From contig SCFE01000032.1 of assembly GCA_004352715.1 (NCBI GenBank), forward strand, positions 1,121,193 to 1,185,192: a stretch of DNA of 64,000 nucleotides. The letters are read 5' to 3'. Within the stretch, counting starts at the first letter, position 1; each line of letters starts with the position of its first letter. The translations under genes and the position numbers were made by a program. Under the pieces are notes generated by a model. That model was given only the letters and a program-made list of their open reading frames with translations. It did no database searches and was not told the DNA's origin. Below, one piece after another: positions 36,527-48,486 of the stretch. This stretch comes from Hofstenia miamia. Lineage: Eukaryota > Xenacoelomorpha > Acoela.

Positions 36527-39400
36527 TTTACTGAAAAATATTGTGTCATCAGAATTAAATATATATACTCTATGCTATTGTTAAGGATAAATCATAATTT
36601 ATCATTTTCTTAATTGAATTCAAAATTTACATATTTAGTAAATGCTATGTTATCTAGGAAATCATTTTAAGAAAGATACCTATTCCTAATAATGTGCATT
36701 TCCTTTGGACTGGATATTCTTCCTCCAATTTGAGTAATGATTACATTGGATATACTTCAAAGAAAAGACTTTCAAACACAATGTGGTTTGGTGATCAGCC
36801 AAGTAAGTCTTAAATCAGGTTATTGATTTAAATATATTTTGGAATATCCAATAATATTGCACTTTTTTGTTTTAACTTACTGTACATATAAGAAGAACTT
36901 CTTTGCTACTTTATCTTCTCCACTGTAACACAAAATTAGGGATTTAATTTATATAAGGAATACAAATCCATTATATGGAATGGGAATAGGGCTGATAGAT
37001 GCAGTTGCATATGCCTTTGCATATCTCAAGTTTTCCTTGCTGCATTTTCACTCAAACTGTTTTCAGCATATCATGATAGCTATTTTTATTTGTGAATAGA
37101 TACTCATAGACTGATTAAATATATAGAGATGCCTACTAATCTTTGCTTTCTCAATCTATTATCATGCAGCACTGTCTTACATAGAGTGTTATCATGCTTT
37201 GCATATTGCTTCTTGTTAAAAGAGACAACCATGGAAATGGAAGACAACTAAGTTTACATCTTTTATGATAATAAATCCATATATTTCAGGAAAGTTCAAC
37301 AGGTTTCCAGAACAACATGCACATAGTTTTGCAAGTTCTTAATGAAATCAATTTTGTTATTTGAAGGGCCTGTAAGAACCAGATGAGAAATGACTGTGCA
37401 TTCCTACCATGTTAGTGATGCATCAGGGCTTGGCTCACACAACTCTTAGATATGATTGCTATTTAAAAGGTTTCTAATCTAACTTGGTACCTTTTCCATT
37501 AATCAAACGTCACTAGTTACACAAGAGGAATCTTCTTAACATGCTTACAAATTTGAACAATTAAAATTATAATCTGTACATGAAGTTAAGAATGAAGTTT
37601 AAATTTCATTTGTTGCAACTACTACAGAAAAAAATATACTAACATTTTGTTTTGAAACAAAATATAATCAAGGATTTGTAAATAAATTTTCTAAGATAAA
37701 TGCATTCAAACAAAATATTTACTTAACATTGTTTGGAATACTAAATCATACTTACATTATTCTAATTTAAGTCTGCTTACCTGTAAGAATTTCAGAAAAA
37801 ATTTCAATGTATTTAGTTTTGATTATATTTTAATTTGTTTTCAGTCTTCACTGAATACAGTAACTTTGATATTTTCTTAGTTTTGATATCTGAAAGAACA
37901 TTAGCATAATTGGTAAATCATTTTTCAACAAAGTATGAGTTCTGCCTAATTAAATGATTAATGAGAATTATAGAACTAGAAAAGGGTAATATAAAACAAC
38001 TGGACATTTCTAAGGAATTTAGCAGGAATCACACTTTTTTTACCAAAAACCCTATTTTTTATACATTGCTTGTGCAAAATTTACTTGAACTTAAATATAT
38101 TTAGGATGAGGGTAGGTAAATTGAAGAAACACTACCCTGGAGATTTTTAAAGGTTTATGTTTAACAACACAGTCAAGATGAGGTTTTCAAAACACAGGTA
38201 TATAATTTCTATGCCTAAACTTGTGGAAATTTCCCACTAAATAGAGCAACTCCATAAAATATAGTCATTCATGTTCCAAAACACCCATAACCTTAACTCA
38301 TTTATGCCCATAAACACCCATTGAAATTTATATTTTCAGTCATACAAATAATCTTGTTTTCAAAAGTAGGTTTTTCAATTTGAAATTTAAAAGTGACATT
38401 TAGAGTAAAGTGTTTTTGTAAAATTTCAAAAAAACTGTAATTTGGTTTGTCTAATTCTCTTTGAATATCAGCAATTTTCACTGATAGAATTTAGTTCTTA
38501 GTTAGTGTCTTTTAGATATGATTGTTGTCAGAAATATTCAATGCTTTTTTCATATCATTTCAAATACTTGAATTAATGACCAGGCAAATGAAGCCAACTA
38601 GCCCACTTGCATTTCTGGTATCTATCTTAATGGCATTAATCATAGACATTAAAGTTGATTTAACGTTTATTATATATATTCTAGAAATAAAATAGCACCC
38701 AAACAAAGTTTTCGTCTCATGAATAGATGTAGATTGGAAAAATTAGGGTTGTTAGTCCCTCAAGTAATTTGAATGGATTCTCCCCTGGAATGAACATAAA
38801 TCTGAATTTGCTTGATTTCTTTACATTTCTGGTATCAATAAAACTATCTATCAAGCTGCATTTTGCTTGAAAGCTTTTAGACATGCTGTGTGATAATTTG
38901 AAGAAAACATAAGAATATTAATATTATAGATATTTAAGTATTTTTAAGTAAATTACTATTTAGATGCACTTAATCAACAGTCTATTTTCATAAATATTAA
39001 TCCAAGACAGGTTGGTGATACCAATTGTATTGTAACTAAAATTCCTCTTATCTGTGAAATGAAAAATTCGTTCAATGATGCAAGCTAACTTGGAAAGATT
39101 ACATTAGCTTAAGTGGTCAATATATATTTGTTCGACTGACTATGTTAATACATTTGCAAAATTTATGTGTTTTATTTATGAGAAAAAACTTTATATACAA
39201 ATTGTTTTAATTAATTTATTTTAATAAAGTCAAATGTAATGAAAGAAATCATGTATAATTTTAGCCTGATTTGACACTTTACTATATAGATTATTTAAAT
39301 ATAATAATTTTTTGTGTTGCACAAAGACCTGCAATAAACACTGCTGCGGCAAAATGAATGAGTTCACAAAAATCAGGCCATTGGTAGCATCATCCAACAT
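36527..39400. other. Intergenic stretch, nothing recognised
   Basis: About 2.9 kb of AT-rich sequence, very poor in CpG. No reading frame longer than chance and no recognisable repeat structure. Confidence 0.5.
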
Positions 39401-39404
39401 ACCA

Positions 39405-39660
39405 ACAAACTAAAGTATCTGATGTGGAAATCATAAAAATGAAATTGTTTAGAGAAAGCTTTAACAAGTAAGAACTGGAGGCACTCATGACACCACTACA
39501 ACAACTCACACTTGATATCAAATGTGCAACTGGAAGGTTCAACATAGACACCAAATCTATAGCATCTTTAAGTAAAACCTCCAACCTAAACATCAATTGC
39601 AAATTAGTCAATTACCTGATCTCTAATAGAATTTCCATAATTCATTGACCCATTGAAATT
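39405..39660 (+). pseudogene. Fragment K: divergent ORF3 scrap
   Basis: One frame reads VEIIKMKLFRESFNK, stop, ELEALMTPLQQLTLDIKC, then ATGRFNIDTKSIASLSKTSN. This lines up with A (ILCTEAFMKQEINKMLQPQ, then LAVDIECITSKIVIK) and D (LMFTEPFTKTELTELLKPYN, then LAVDAECITS), keeping the E-x-F-x-K-x-E, L-x-P, Q-L, D and C positions. It is too divergent to come from the A, C or D copies and is a third lineage. No LTR is recognised next to it. Confidence 0.6.
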
Positions 39661-40537
39661 GGTTGGTACTTGAAAAAACAATCACAACTGTTAAAATTTT
39701 TTAAAAAAACTCACATTTTACCATTTATTGTCTAAGTTTCAACTGAGCACATTGATAAGAAATGAAGTCTGAAAGGGAATCAAAACATTAAATTAACCAT
39801 TATTTACAAAAAATAGAATCTATAAATTCTAGGAGCATCCCTCATATGTTCTTGCAATATGATAAATAAATTGAAATTATTCACAGATTTATAATGCAAA
39901 AATCTAGAAAAGTTTTCTTTTGAAAACATTGAATATTATGTTTAGATCATACTAATTACATTTAGGAGAATATGAACAAATAATTTTGATTAATGATTTA
40001 TGAAGTAATAAATAAAATTTTATATTTTACTTCATTTAAAATTTTTAAGAAATATAGAATGTTTAAAACAAATTAAATACCAGTACCATTTAAAATTCTC
40101 AGTTTATAAATGTTCATTAAGAATAAATCAAGAAATATTCAAGTAATATTTAGACACTTTAGATTTTATTTGGTTTTAGAAATTTGCAAAATATTATAAT
40201 TACTCATTAAATAGATGTTCACATTAGCGGAAGACTGCCAATCAATAAATATTTCAATAGGCAAACATCAAAGAGTATGATTTTTTCCAATATCTACATT
40301 AAAAATGATGCACTACTAGAGGATTGCAATGATATACTGTATTTAAATAAACTGCTTGATGTCAATACATATGAAATGTGTAGATTATTTTAGCACAGTG
40401 TTATAATATTTCAAAGTATAATTTATATTTGAGGAAAATCAAAAACATTTGTTTTGCAATCTGCAACTACATTAATAAAAGATTATCAGTGCTCACTATC
40501 TTAAACACAAAAATATTACCAAAGAGCAAAGCTGTAA

Positions 40538-41939
40538 TGTAGAATCTTGACAATCTTCCAACTAGTATACTTAAGTGTAATTTAGGAGCTACTTTAAATA
40601 TTTCCTATTTTTACTGAGTAAGGTAGGTGACAGATTCCAAATTCCATCTCTATTCTTTTGTTCTTAANGTTACTTAACTTTTAGTCTAATATCTAAGCAA
40701 CAACTATAATTGACACTAGAAGTAACAACAGTAATTTAGGTTCAAGACAGGAGATGGTTGGTACAAAGTACAGGGTTACACACACAACCTGAGGCATAAC
40801 ACAAAGAGGAATTGAAGAACTACGATGTAACTATAATCTCCAACAAACACTTTTGTATTGAAAGAAACAGCAATCATGGCCACGAGGACTCAGTGCATAA
40901 AATGTTGTGTGATAATGAAACTGTGACAATGTGTGGATAACCTATTAATTTAGTGCGTTGATTGTTCTTGTTATTAAGGATGTTGTAAAATAAAGGAGAT
41001 TCACAACCTGAATGCATTAGCTTATTATCATGCCTTACATTTAATAATCCTACAGATAAATATATATATGCTAATACCCTATCGTACATGTGAACAATCA
41101 AAGCGGTCAGCATAAACATAGGAATTAGGTCTGTAGGTCGACTATGAATTAAATACAATGTAATACCATTGACAAACTTCCAATACAAACAAAATGTAAA
41201 TTCTCCTAAGAGGGATAATGTAAATATAATAAGGTAATAAAATGAACAATGACCGATAGGAAAGCTATAACGGAGAAAAATCCCTATCATTACACCTAAC
41301 TTATGAGCACATCGGGCAGACCAACAGCTACCAGCCACAGCACAGCCTTGGGAATGGCGCTAGCAAATCATCATTGTTTAATGTGCCTATCACACAGCTT
41401 TTTGAATAGCGATAAACAATTCATTGCTAAGTGCTCAGCCATTACGAATTATCTCCCTTTAAATGATGTCATGGACCACTGCCTCAAATACCCTAGTGCT
41501 CAAACATTTTTAGCTTTCCATTTAATTAATAAAGAAACCTGACAAAAAGAACATGAAGTAAATCCGATAAATTTCAGCCATCAACAAAATATAATATTGC
41601 ACAGCTTTTATACTAAAATTTGTTTAAACACTCAAATATTTGGCTAGTACCTGTTATTGCTGAGTTGTTGACAATTTATTAATTCTTGATTATCTTTTGT
41701 CTGCCGCCTTGCGCACGTCAGCATTAATTAGCATTTTGCGACTTTGCATTCTTACCAATTGTCAAATATCCTTTTGTCTGCCAATTAATTAATAGAAAAA
41801 TTACTGCTTATAAATTTTACAAATAATTAACTAATCATAATCATGTGTTTTTACAATTAATATTTATATCAAAATTCAGTCTTCTTTCTTTCCTTTGTTT
41901 CTCTTAATTTGACCACACATGATTCTGAATTATGTTACA
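40538..41939 (-). repeat. 3' LTR of element A
   Basis: On the plus strand it runs from TGTAGAATCTTGACAA to TTATGTTACA, giving the usual TG...CA ends. It matches the 5' LTR (51344-52751) throughout. One N lies near 40669. The TATA-like sequence TATAAAAGC reads on the minus strand at 41604-41612. Confidence 0.92.
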
Positions 41940-41951
41940 CTCCCCCTCCAG
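41940..41951 (-). promoter_or_regulatory. Polypurine tract of element A
   Basis: CTGGAGGGGGAG on the minus strand abuts the 3' LTR start TGTAACATAA. It is the only long purine run at this position, and the same tract is kept in B and C. Confidence 0.88.
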
Positions 41952-44694
41952 CATAGCTAATTAAGGATTATGACTCTTTCTCCATGTACCATTTCGACCG
42001 CCTGTTTTATCATCATGTTCGCATCTGGCATCTCCCATTCAGTCTTTTCATACTTCTCTTCTTTAGTTAATTTCAGCACTACTTCCTTTTCTGTAGTCAC
42101 CAATTTCTTATGTCTCAGAAACATCGGATTTTGTAACTTGCTCGATATTGTGCACATACTGCGTAATTCGTTTAACTTTCCATTAAATTCTTCATAGTAC
42201 TTCTCGTATAGTTTCAACCCTTTGATTGCTATCATCAATGTCATTATTGCGTCTACTCTACTTGTGTGAGCTAACTCGGGCTTTATCATTGTATTTGGGT
42301 AGAAGAACTCATAGGTAGATCTTAACGATTTCAAAATAGAAGCTTCATCATAGAATGCACTTATGTTATTCCGTACTTCCTCTCTAGTTATTTGATCTGG
42401 GTCATTTTTTCCCAGTCGCACCATTGTTATTATCTCCACTTGACGCATTACATCATAATATCAATATGTTGGGCTCCAAAGTTCGCCCCAAACTATGTCG
42501 TTTATTCCAGAGAATAACATGACTGTTTGTGTCTCTCTTTTCTCAATCTCGTTCCGCACTTTCTTTATTTGTTTATGTATGGCGTCGCCTTCGCGATACA
42601 GGTCATACGGGGTGACTTCTCTCTCAATATACACTCTTTCTTTGTTATCATTCTGCATTAATATGTCTTTCAATTTCCTATATAATTCATCTCTGACAAT
42701 CTTCTCTGTTTCTTCCAATTTGTTTATGTAAGTATTTTCTTCATGCCACAATGCTTTCACCGGCTTGTTGTTTTTCAATCACCATACAGGTAGTAACATC
42801 GGTACTGAGAGAGTTGATGGCAGTGTACATTTTAGTAACGTTGTCATTGTATGCTTCTCTATTTCTTCATATGAGCCTTCCATTTTTGATGTAGTTGCCA
42901 TCCCAAATGTAGCGGGGTAATTGTTCTTACTCATTTTAATGTTTTCCCAAAACATGTTCGTCAGTCCATGCTTCATGAGATTTGACGCCATTTCAGCTTT
43001 TATAACAATTTTCGAAGTTATACATTCTATGTCAACTGCCAATTGATTTTGCGGTTGTAGCATCTTATTAATTTCTTGCTTCATAAATGCTTCAGTACAC
43101 AATATCTTTATCATCGATTTTGTTTCCTTTTTGTAAACTTCGCCGTAAATTCTTTGCACTATATTGTCCATTTTTTCTCTTCTGACTGTTATTTCCACCA
43201 ATAACCATTCGTGGTCTGTATCCACCCATGATATCTTGCTAGGCTCTCTTTCACCCCATTTTTCCATGTTAATCTTATCTATTTCTTTTTGAGTTTCTGG
43301 GGTCAGTGTGATTGTGTTTGTTTGTAACAAGATTTCCTCCATCCGCATTTCCTCTTGTGACTTACTAACCATCTCGATAATTTCTATCGGTTGATTCTCT
43401 CCTTCTTTTCTCATTATCTCCGATTTCTTAATTATTTTCGTGTATGCACATTGAGGATACTCGCGAATGTATTTCTTCATCTCTTTTGTAATCGTCTTGT
43501 TAATTTCTTTTCATTCAATTTCTTTGATAGTTTCCAGTGTGCTAGCACTCTCTCTCTTAATCAGATTGTGTGTTGTTAGCCATGGTTGCTGCTTTAAAGA
43601 TTTTAGTCTTGTATTCGAAGTTGCACCCCACATGAATTTCTTGGCTTCATCGTTTAATATATCTATCTCTGCGGGACATATTTCCGTTTTGTTGGCAAGT
43701 TCTACTACACTCGGTCTGCCTAATGTGTGTTGTTGTGTCAGCAGTCGCCTATAGAATTTTTCAAACTTTTGTTGCACTTTTTTAGTTGGCAATAGTGACA
43801 ATATCTCCACGTACTGTAACAACCATTGTTTCACGTTGACAGGTATAGGAGCTACTGCTATTTCATACTTTTTATTTTTCGCCATTGCTTTCTGTTCTTT
43901 TCTTCTTATTGGCAACACTATCTTTTCATTATTCGTCAAAGCTATACTCAACATCCATATTGATGTCCGTGCTCTTATATGTGGTGCATTAAACTCTTTG
44001 AAAATCATGTTTCTGAAATTTCATTTTGATTCCATCTCATATGCCTTTCTAATTTCCATCAACGCCATCTTGACTGTTTTGTGATACGTCTTTATCGGCG
44101 ATATTATGTCAAACTTGGGCCATTCTCCATGTACAGGCTTTTCAGTTTTCATTTCTCTCCACACATTCATGATACTTCTTAGATGTTCCAGTGTCTGGTT
44201 CATGCTACATTTTACGTATAGGTTTCCTGTTTCTTCTAGATTTTCTCTTATTCCAAGCATCTCCATGGTTTTTACTTGATAATACATATCAATTGCTATT
44301 TTCGGCTCAACCATTATCCTCTCTGCTGGCGCGATGTTGTTTATTTGCAAATCCATATTAATCATCTCTGAGATTGCTTCGCCGCTTTTCTCCATTATAA
44401 ACACATTTTCCAATTTTTCTTCTAAATTTTGTAGGAATTCTGGTACTTCCTCTCCTTCTCGTGTTCTGACTATTATTATCACTTTTGTCTTGTATTGTTT
44501 AGCCATTTTTAGCGTTTCTTCGATATGTTCTTCCAAATTTTTTGATACCATTTCCGCTTGTTTAGTGAAGTATATCATTGTTAAGTGCTCTTTGTCTAAA
44601 TTGATCTGTTCGCATTTCTCTATCAGCTTATTTTTATTTATAATTAACTTCTGGACATCTTTTAATGTGAATTTTTCTTCAAACGTTATATGCA

Positions 44695-44774
44695 CTGTAC
44701 TTTTGGTGATTTTTGATCCAACCTCACGCCCTTTAAATGACGATTGGTATCCTGACGATGGCCCCTGTACTTTT
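44695..44774 (-). repeat. Copied 59-bp array unit flanked by a 10-bp direct repeat
   Basis: Positions 44706-44764 are identical over 59 bp to 45305-45363 in the ORF3 repeat array. The copy is bounded by CTGTACTTTT at 44695-44704 and 44765-44774. Removing one repeat and the unit (70 bp) restores the frame seen in elements C and E, so the 70-bp insertion is secondary and breaks ORF3. Confidence 0.88.
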
Positions 44775-45199
44775 GAAGTAAGGCCAGTTAAATGTTTCTT
44801 TCATGTCTCTTGAATATGCTATAATCATATTGCACACTGGCCTATTCTGCTTGTTGATTATGATGGGAATTGCCAATGCCTCTGTTTCTTTTGTCACTGA
44901 GTTTTGTTGTAAGAAACGTTTTGTCTCTGGTGACAAATTATCCTGCAAACTATAGCGTATTTTTCTGTTTGCTATAAAGTATGGGTGGATTTTATCTTTC
45001 CCAATTTGCGTCAGTCTACTTTCTCACTCCTCTGATCTCGACGATTTTGTTGTGGTAGATGATTGCCTGTGAGAGAACAGTTGTGAACTGTGAGTGGTAA
45101 ATGAACTTGTTGACGGTTGTTCTGAAATATCCATTTCTGAGTCTTTGCTGATTTCTTGAATATCTGGGTCAACGTATCTACCACAGACTTCAGTACCTG

Positions 45200-45700
45200 C
45201 TGCCTTTAATTGCAGTGGAGGACTTATTCTCGTAGCTTTGTACTCTCTGTCCTTTAATTGACTTCGAGTTCTGCTGGATTTGGGGGAGTGTTCCATTGAT
45301 GAGCGTGATTTTTGATCCAACCTCACGCCCTTTAAATGACGATTGGTATCCTGACGATGGCCCTCTCTTATCCGCTTGCCCTTTAAATGACATTTGGTGG
45401 AGGGTGATCTCTTTGGTGTTGTCTCCATCCTCATGCCCTTTAACTGACAATCGGATTGCGGAGATCTCCTTCATACCCTTCTTCTTTTATTCATCAGTGT
45501 TAGTCTCTCCATCCTCATGCCCTTTAAATGACAATCAGTTTGCGGAGATTTTCTTTACACTTGTCTTCTTCTATTCACCAGTGAAGACTGCTCCATTCTC
45601 ATGCCCCTTAATTGACAATCGGATTGCGGAGACCTTGTGCTACCACCATGACTGCTAGAATTTTCTCCCCTTGTCACGCCCTTTAACTGACAATCGGATT
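45200..45700 (-). repeat. Repeat array in ORF3, eight units with TTTAAAGGGC-type core
   Basis: On the minus strand the core TGTCAnTTAAAGGGCATG recurs eight times (near 45673, 45605, 45524, 45437, 45380, 45330, 45252 and 45205), spaced 45-90 bp. In the coding frame it gives variants of D-C-Q/H-L-K-G-M-R (DCQLKGVTRGE, DCQLRGMRMEQ, KCHLKGKRIRE, NRHLKGVRLDQ). Elements C and E have only the last two units, so A has gained about six. The flanks of the core are often complementary (TGTC/GACA, CTGC/GCAG, TTGTCA/TGACAA), so each unit can form a short hairpin. Confidence 0.85.
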
Positions 45701-46073
45701 TTGGGGATTTCCTGCGGATCCTTCTGCTCTTCAACGGTGATCTGCTGTCCGTCCTTTTCATTATCTAATCTAAATGGAGTTACTAAATTTAAATCCCATA
45801 TCTCTGGGTCATATTTATTTTTATTTTTTACAGCCCTCTGGGGCATTGTTCTTCTCTCGACTTCGTCATCTTCCTGCATAGGGTTGTACTCTTCTTGAAA
45901 TTCTTCCTCTGCTACACTGTTGAGATCATTCATTTCACAATATATACCATCATTATTCTCTATAAATTTAAATTGTGCATCTTTATTTAATTCAGTTTGT
46001 TCTATGTCCTTTGTCGCCCTTTTTAAATTTTGAAAGTGTAAAATTCTACTGTCACTCAGTTTGTAATTATTAT

Positions 46074-47027
46074 TCAGTAATGTTTGTGAAATGAAAAATG
46101 GCCCTGGTTTACACCGTGTGTCCTCAGTAATGTATATGCGTAAACCTTATCACCCTTCTTGTGTGGCTTTCCATAAATTTTCTTATTGAAATTTCTCTGC
46201 TGTCTTATTGCGGACTTTTTCGTATTATGACACATCGTTTCATGGATTCCTGTTATTCGATTTTTTATCTTCTTAATATATTCATTATCTGGTTTATCAG
46301 AATAATTACTGTATTGCATAGATATTGGCGTCACTGCCTCTCTGCCATACATCGCTTTGAAAGGTGTTGTCCCTGTCGTCGAGGGCACTGAAGTGTTGTA
46401 GAAATACTTTACCATTTCTATCACCTCTCTCCAATCTTTTCCGCTGATCCTCAATGTTAATACTCTGATTAATTTAATCATTGTTCTATTTAAATGCTCC
46501 ACTGCCCCATTTGCTTGTGGGTGGTAAGCGGTTGTTTTCTCTGTCATTATTTCTAACAATTTCGCCATTTCTTCAAACAATTTACTTTCAAATTGCACAC
46601 CTCTGTCAGATATTATTACTTCCATGGGTCCAAATTTTAATATCCACTCTTTCATTATTTTTTCTGCCACTATTTTTGCTGTCGTAGAATCTAATGGAAT
46701 CATCCTTGCATATTTTGTAAAATTGTCTACTATTACCAGAATATATTGATACCCTTCATCGTCTTGTGACAATTTTTCTAGATCTACATGTACTATTTGG
46801 TTCGGTGCAGTTGCTATTATTTTTTCCAATGGCGCTGTTTGCCTTGGAAAATGACTTTTATTATTTAACAGGCACGTGGTACATTTATTAATAACGTCCT
46901 CTACCACTTTTCTGACTCCAATCATTATAAATCTTGCATTAAATGTTTGTTCGGTTTGGATTATCCCAATATGTCCTTTTTCATGAGTTTTCCTTATCAG
47001 TTCCCTCTTGTAGTATTCCAGAATCAC
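46074..47027 (-). pseudogene. Integrase of element A
   Basis: Catalyses insertion of element DNA into host chromosomes. The N-terminal HHCC zinc-binding module is seen as HEKGH and, after the spacer, CTTC. The catalytic core has Asp in VHVDLEKL (46782), Asp in IISDRGVQFE (46605) and Glu in HPQANGAVEHLNR (46497), with 35 residues between the second and third, as expected for DDE retroelement integrases. It ends NKKIYGKPHKKGDKVYAY and then the GPY/F module GPFFISQT, LHFQNLKRA. A deletion of about nine codons plus a frame change just before GPF (relative to E) breaks the gene near 46100. The frame is also shifted relative to RNase H near 47050. Downstream it continues into ORF3. Confidence 0.9.
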
Positions 47028-47067
47028 TATTCTTAGTGTTTTTCCATGTACGTATAGTAACCCATTT

Positions 47068-48480
47068 CTATTTATTTTCCATGTATATCTCTGAATAGCT
47101 ACTTGCTTCCTTACTTATTTGTTCATTACTGTCTTCCAGTTTTCTTTGTATCTCCATCATTATCAAATCTGTTTTCTGCTTTTCAACAATTTCCTCTTTA
47201 ATCGTAATGGGCATTATCGCCTGACCCTTTTTATCTGCATTGATGTCTAGTAGTTCATTGTATTTGCTATGTGGCAAAAAATCAAATTTCTTCTTCTCTC
47301 CTTCCTGCTTTTCTACATCTCTTTGGTATTCTGGTAGTGCAGTCCAGAAATCAGCATTTTTATGTAGTGTACCTCTGCTATGTTCGATTGTGAATCTAAA
47401 TTCGTTTAGATACTCTATCCACCTCAACACAATTGACGACTTGTCTCCTGAAAATTTTTTGAGCCACGCCAATCCACTATTATCTGTTTGCACCTTAAAT
47501 TTTTGTCCAATTAAAAAGTATCTAAATTTCTTTATACTTTCTAACAACACTAACATCTCCAACTTTGTTGACCCATAATTTTCTTCACTTGTTCTTAATC
47601 ATCAACTAAAGAATTGTATAGGTACTTCACTTCCATTTCTCATTTGTCCCAAACAAGCTCCTATTGCAACATTACTCGCATCACAGTCTAATATAAATTC
47701 TTCTTCATAATTGGGTGTGTTTAATGATGGCATCTTAGCAAGTTCATTTTTTATATTTTCTAATTGTTCCTCTTCTCTCCATGTCCATTCAAATGGTTTA
47801 GATTTTTTAAGTAATGCTGTTATTCTAGTTGTTTTTTGAGCTATATTTGGTATGAATGATCCATAATAGTTGATGAACCCCATTATTCTCTGTATGTCCT
47901 TCTTTGTTTTTGGGCTTTTAATATTTAAAATCATTTCCTTTGCATTGTTTTTCATTTTAATTTCGCCTTTTCGTATTCTTCTTCCCAAAAATACTACTTC
48001 AGTTTTTAAAATCTCACATTTCTTCCCATTCACCCTCAGTCCGGCATTATAGAGATTCGTTAATGTTCTGTCCAATTTTTCTAAATGCTCATCTATCATA
48101 TCACTCACGATTAATATATTGTCTATGTAAGTGCACACTCCATCTTCCAATTTTTTATTCTTCTGTTTTAATACTTTCGTTACATATCGTTGAAACGTCA
48201 CTGGTGCGTTACAAAGTCCAAACGCCATATACATCCATTCAAACAATCCGTATGGAGTTATGAATGCCATTTTTTCGATGTCCTTAGGCTCCATTGGTAC
48301 TTGCCAGTAGGCTTTGCATAAGTCAATACATGTAAAGTATTTGTTTTTTGTTGCTTTGTAAATCATGTCATCTATTCACAGATAAGCATCTTTTTTTGGT
48401 CACATCGTTTAATTTTCTGAAATCTATACAAAGCCTGTACTTTTCACCCTGTTTTACAAACACCGCATAAGGACTTTTGC
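47068..48480 (-). pseudogene. Reverse transcriptase and RNase H of element A
   Basis: Copies element RNA into DNA and degrades the RNA strand. RT blocks: RLCIDFRKLN (about 48430, other frame), FTCIDLCKAYWQVPM, AFGLCNAPVTFQRY, the active site TYIDNILIV (48118-48129), LRVNGKKCEI and VVFLGRRI. The active site is YIDN, where the family has YxDD; G has YMDD. RNase H: FILDCDASNVAIGACLGQ, then IQFFS, two consecutive TGA (47599-47604) at the S-R-x-L position, SEENYGSTKLEMLVLLES, VQTDNSGLAWL, IEHSRGTLHKNADFWTALP. The linker to integrase follows. Indels near 48380 and 48485 break the RT start. Inactive as assembled. Confidence 0.9.
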
Positions 48481-48486
48481 TTGGCC

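Larger units (their letters stand above)
41957..45933 (-). pseudogene. ORF3 of element A: unrecognised C-terminal extension of Pol
   Basis: The integrase frame runs without a stop from its GPY/F tail (about 46107) into MNDLNSVAEEEF (45933), so ORF3 is an extension of Pol. Order: acidic start; KYDPEIWDLNL; the repeat array (45200-45700); a Ser/Thr-rich stretch ending SSRSEE; LSPETKRF and IPIIINKQNRPVCN (44.9 kb); a copied 59-bp unit (44.7 kb); TLKDVQKL; IAIDMYYQVKTMEM; FEKFYRRLLTQQHTLGR; FMWGATSNTRLK; NQLAVDIECITSK; NNYPATFGMAT; VMLFSGINDIVW; FFYPNT; ELAHTSRVDAIMTLM; end VHGERVIILN. From 44695 to the end it is one frame, cut only by four TGA codons (44021, 43511, 42779, 42461). Lys/Glu-rich, with no signal peptide or membrane segment. 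About 1,300 codons. No known family recognised; function unknown. Confidence 0.8.

Noticed and set aside
42461-42560. VMLFSGINDI in ORF3 looks like block III (GxND) of SGNH hydrolases, which occur in some LINE proteins
   Set aside because: Element D has SEVND in place of SGIND, so the Gly is not kept, and neither a GDS nor a D-x-x-H block is seen in the expected order.
45296-45658. Plus-strand frame with repeated CPLNDN motif
   Set aside because: It is the reverse-strand shadow of the ORF3 repeat array; the homologous frame in C and E is on the ORF3 strand.
41957-45933. ORF3 as an envelope gene, given its place after integrase
   Set aside because: No signal peptide, no hydrophobic membrane segment and no cysteine-rich ectodomain pattern in any of the copies; it is also in frame with integrase.
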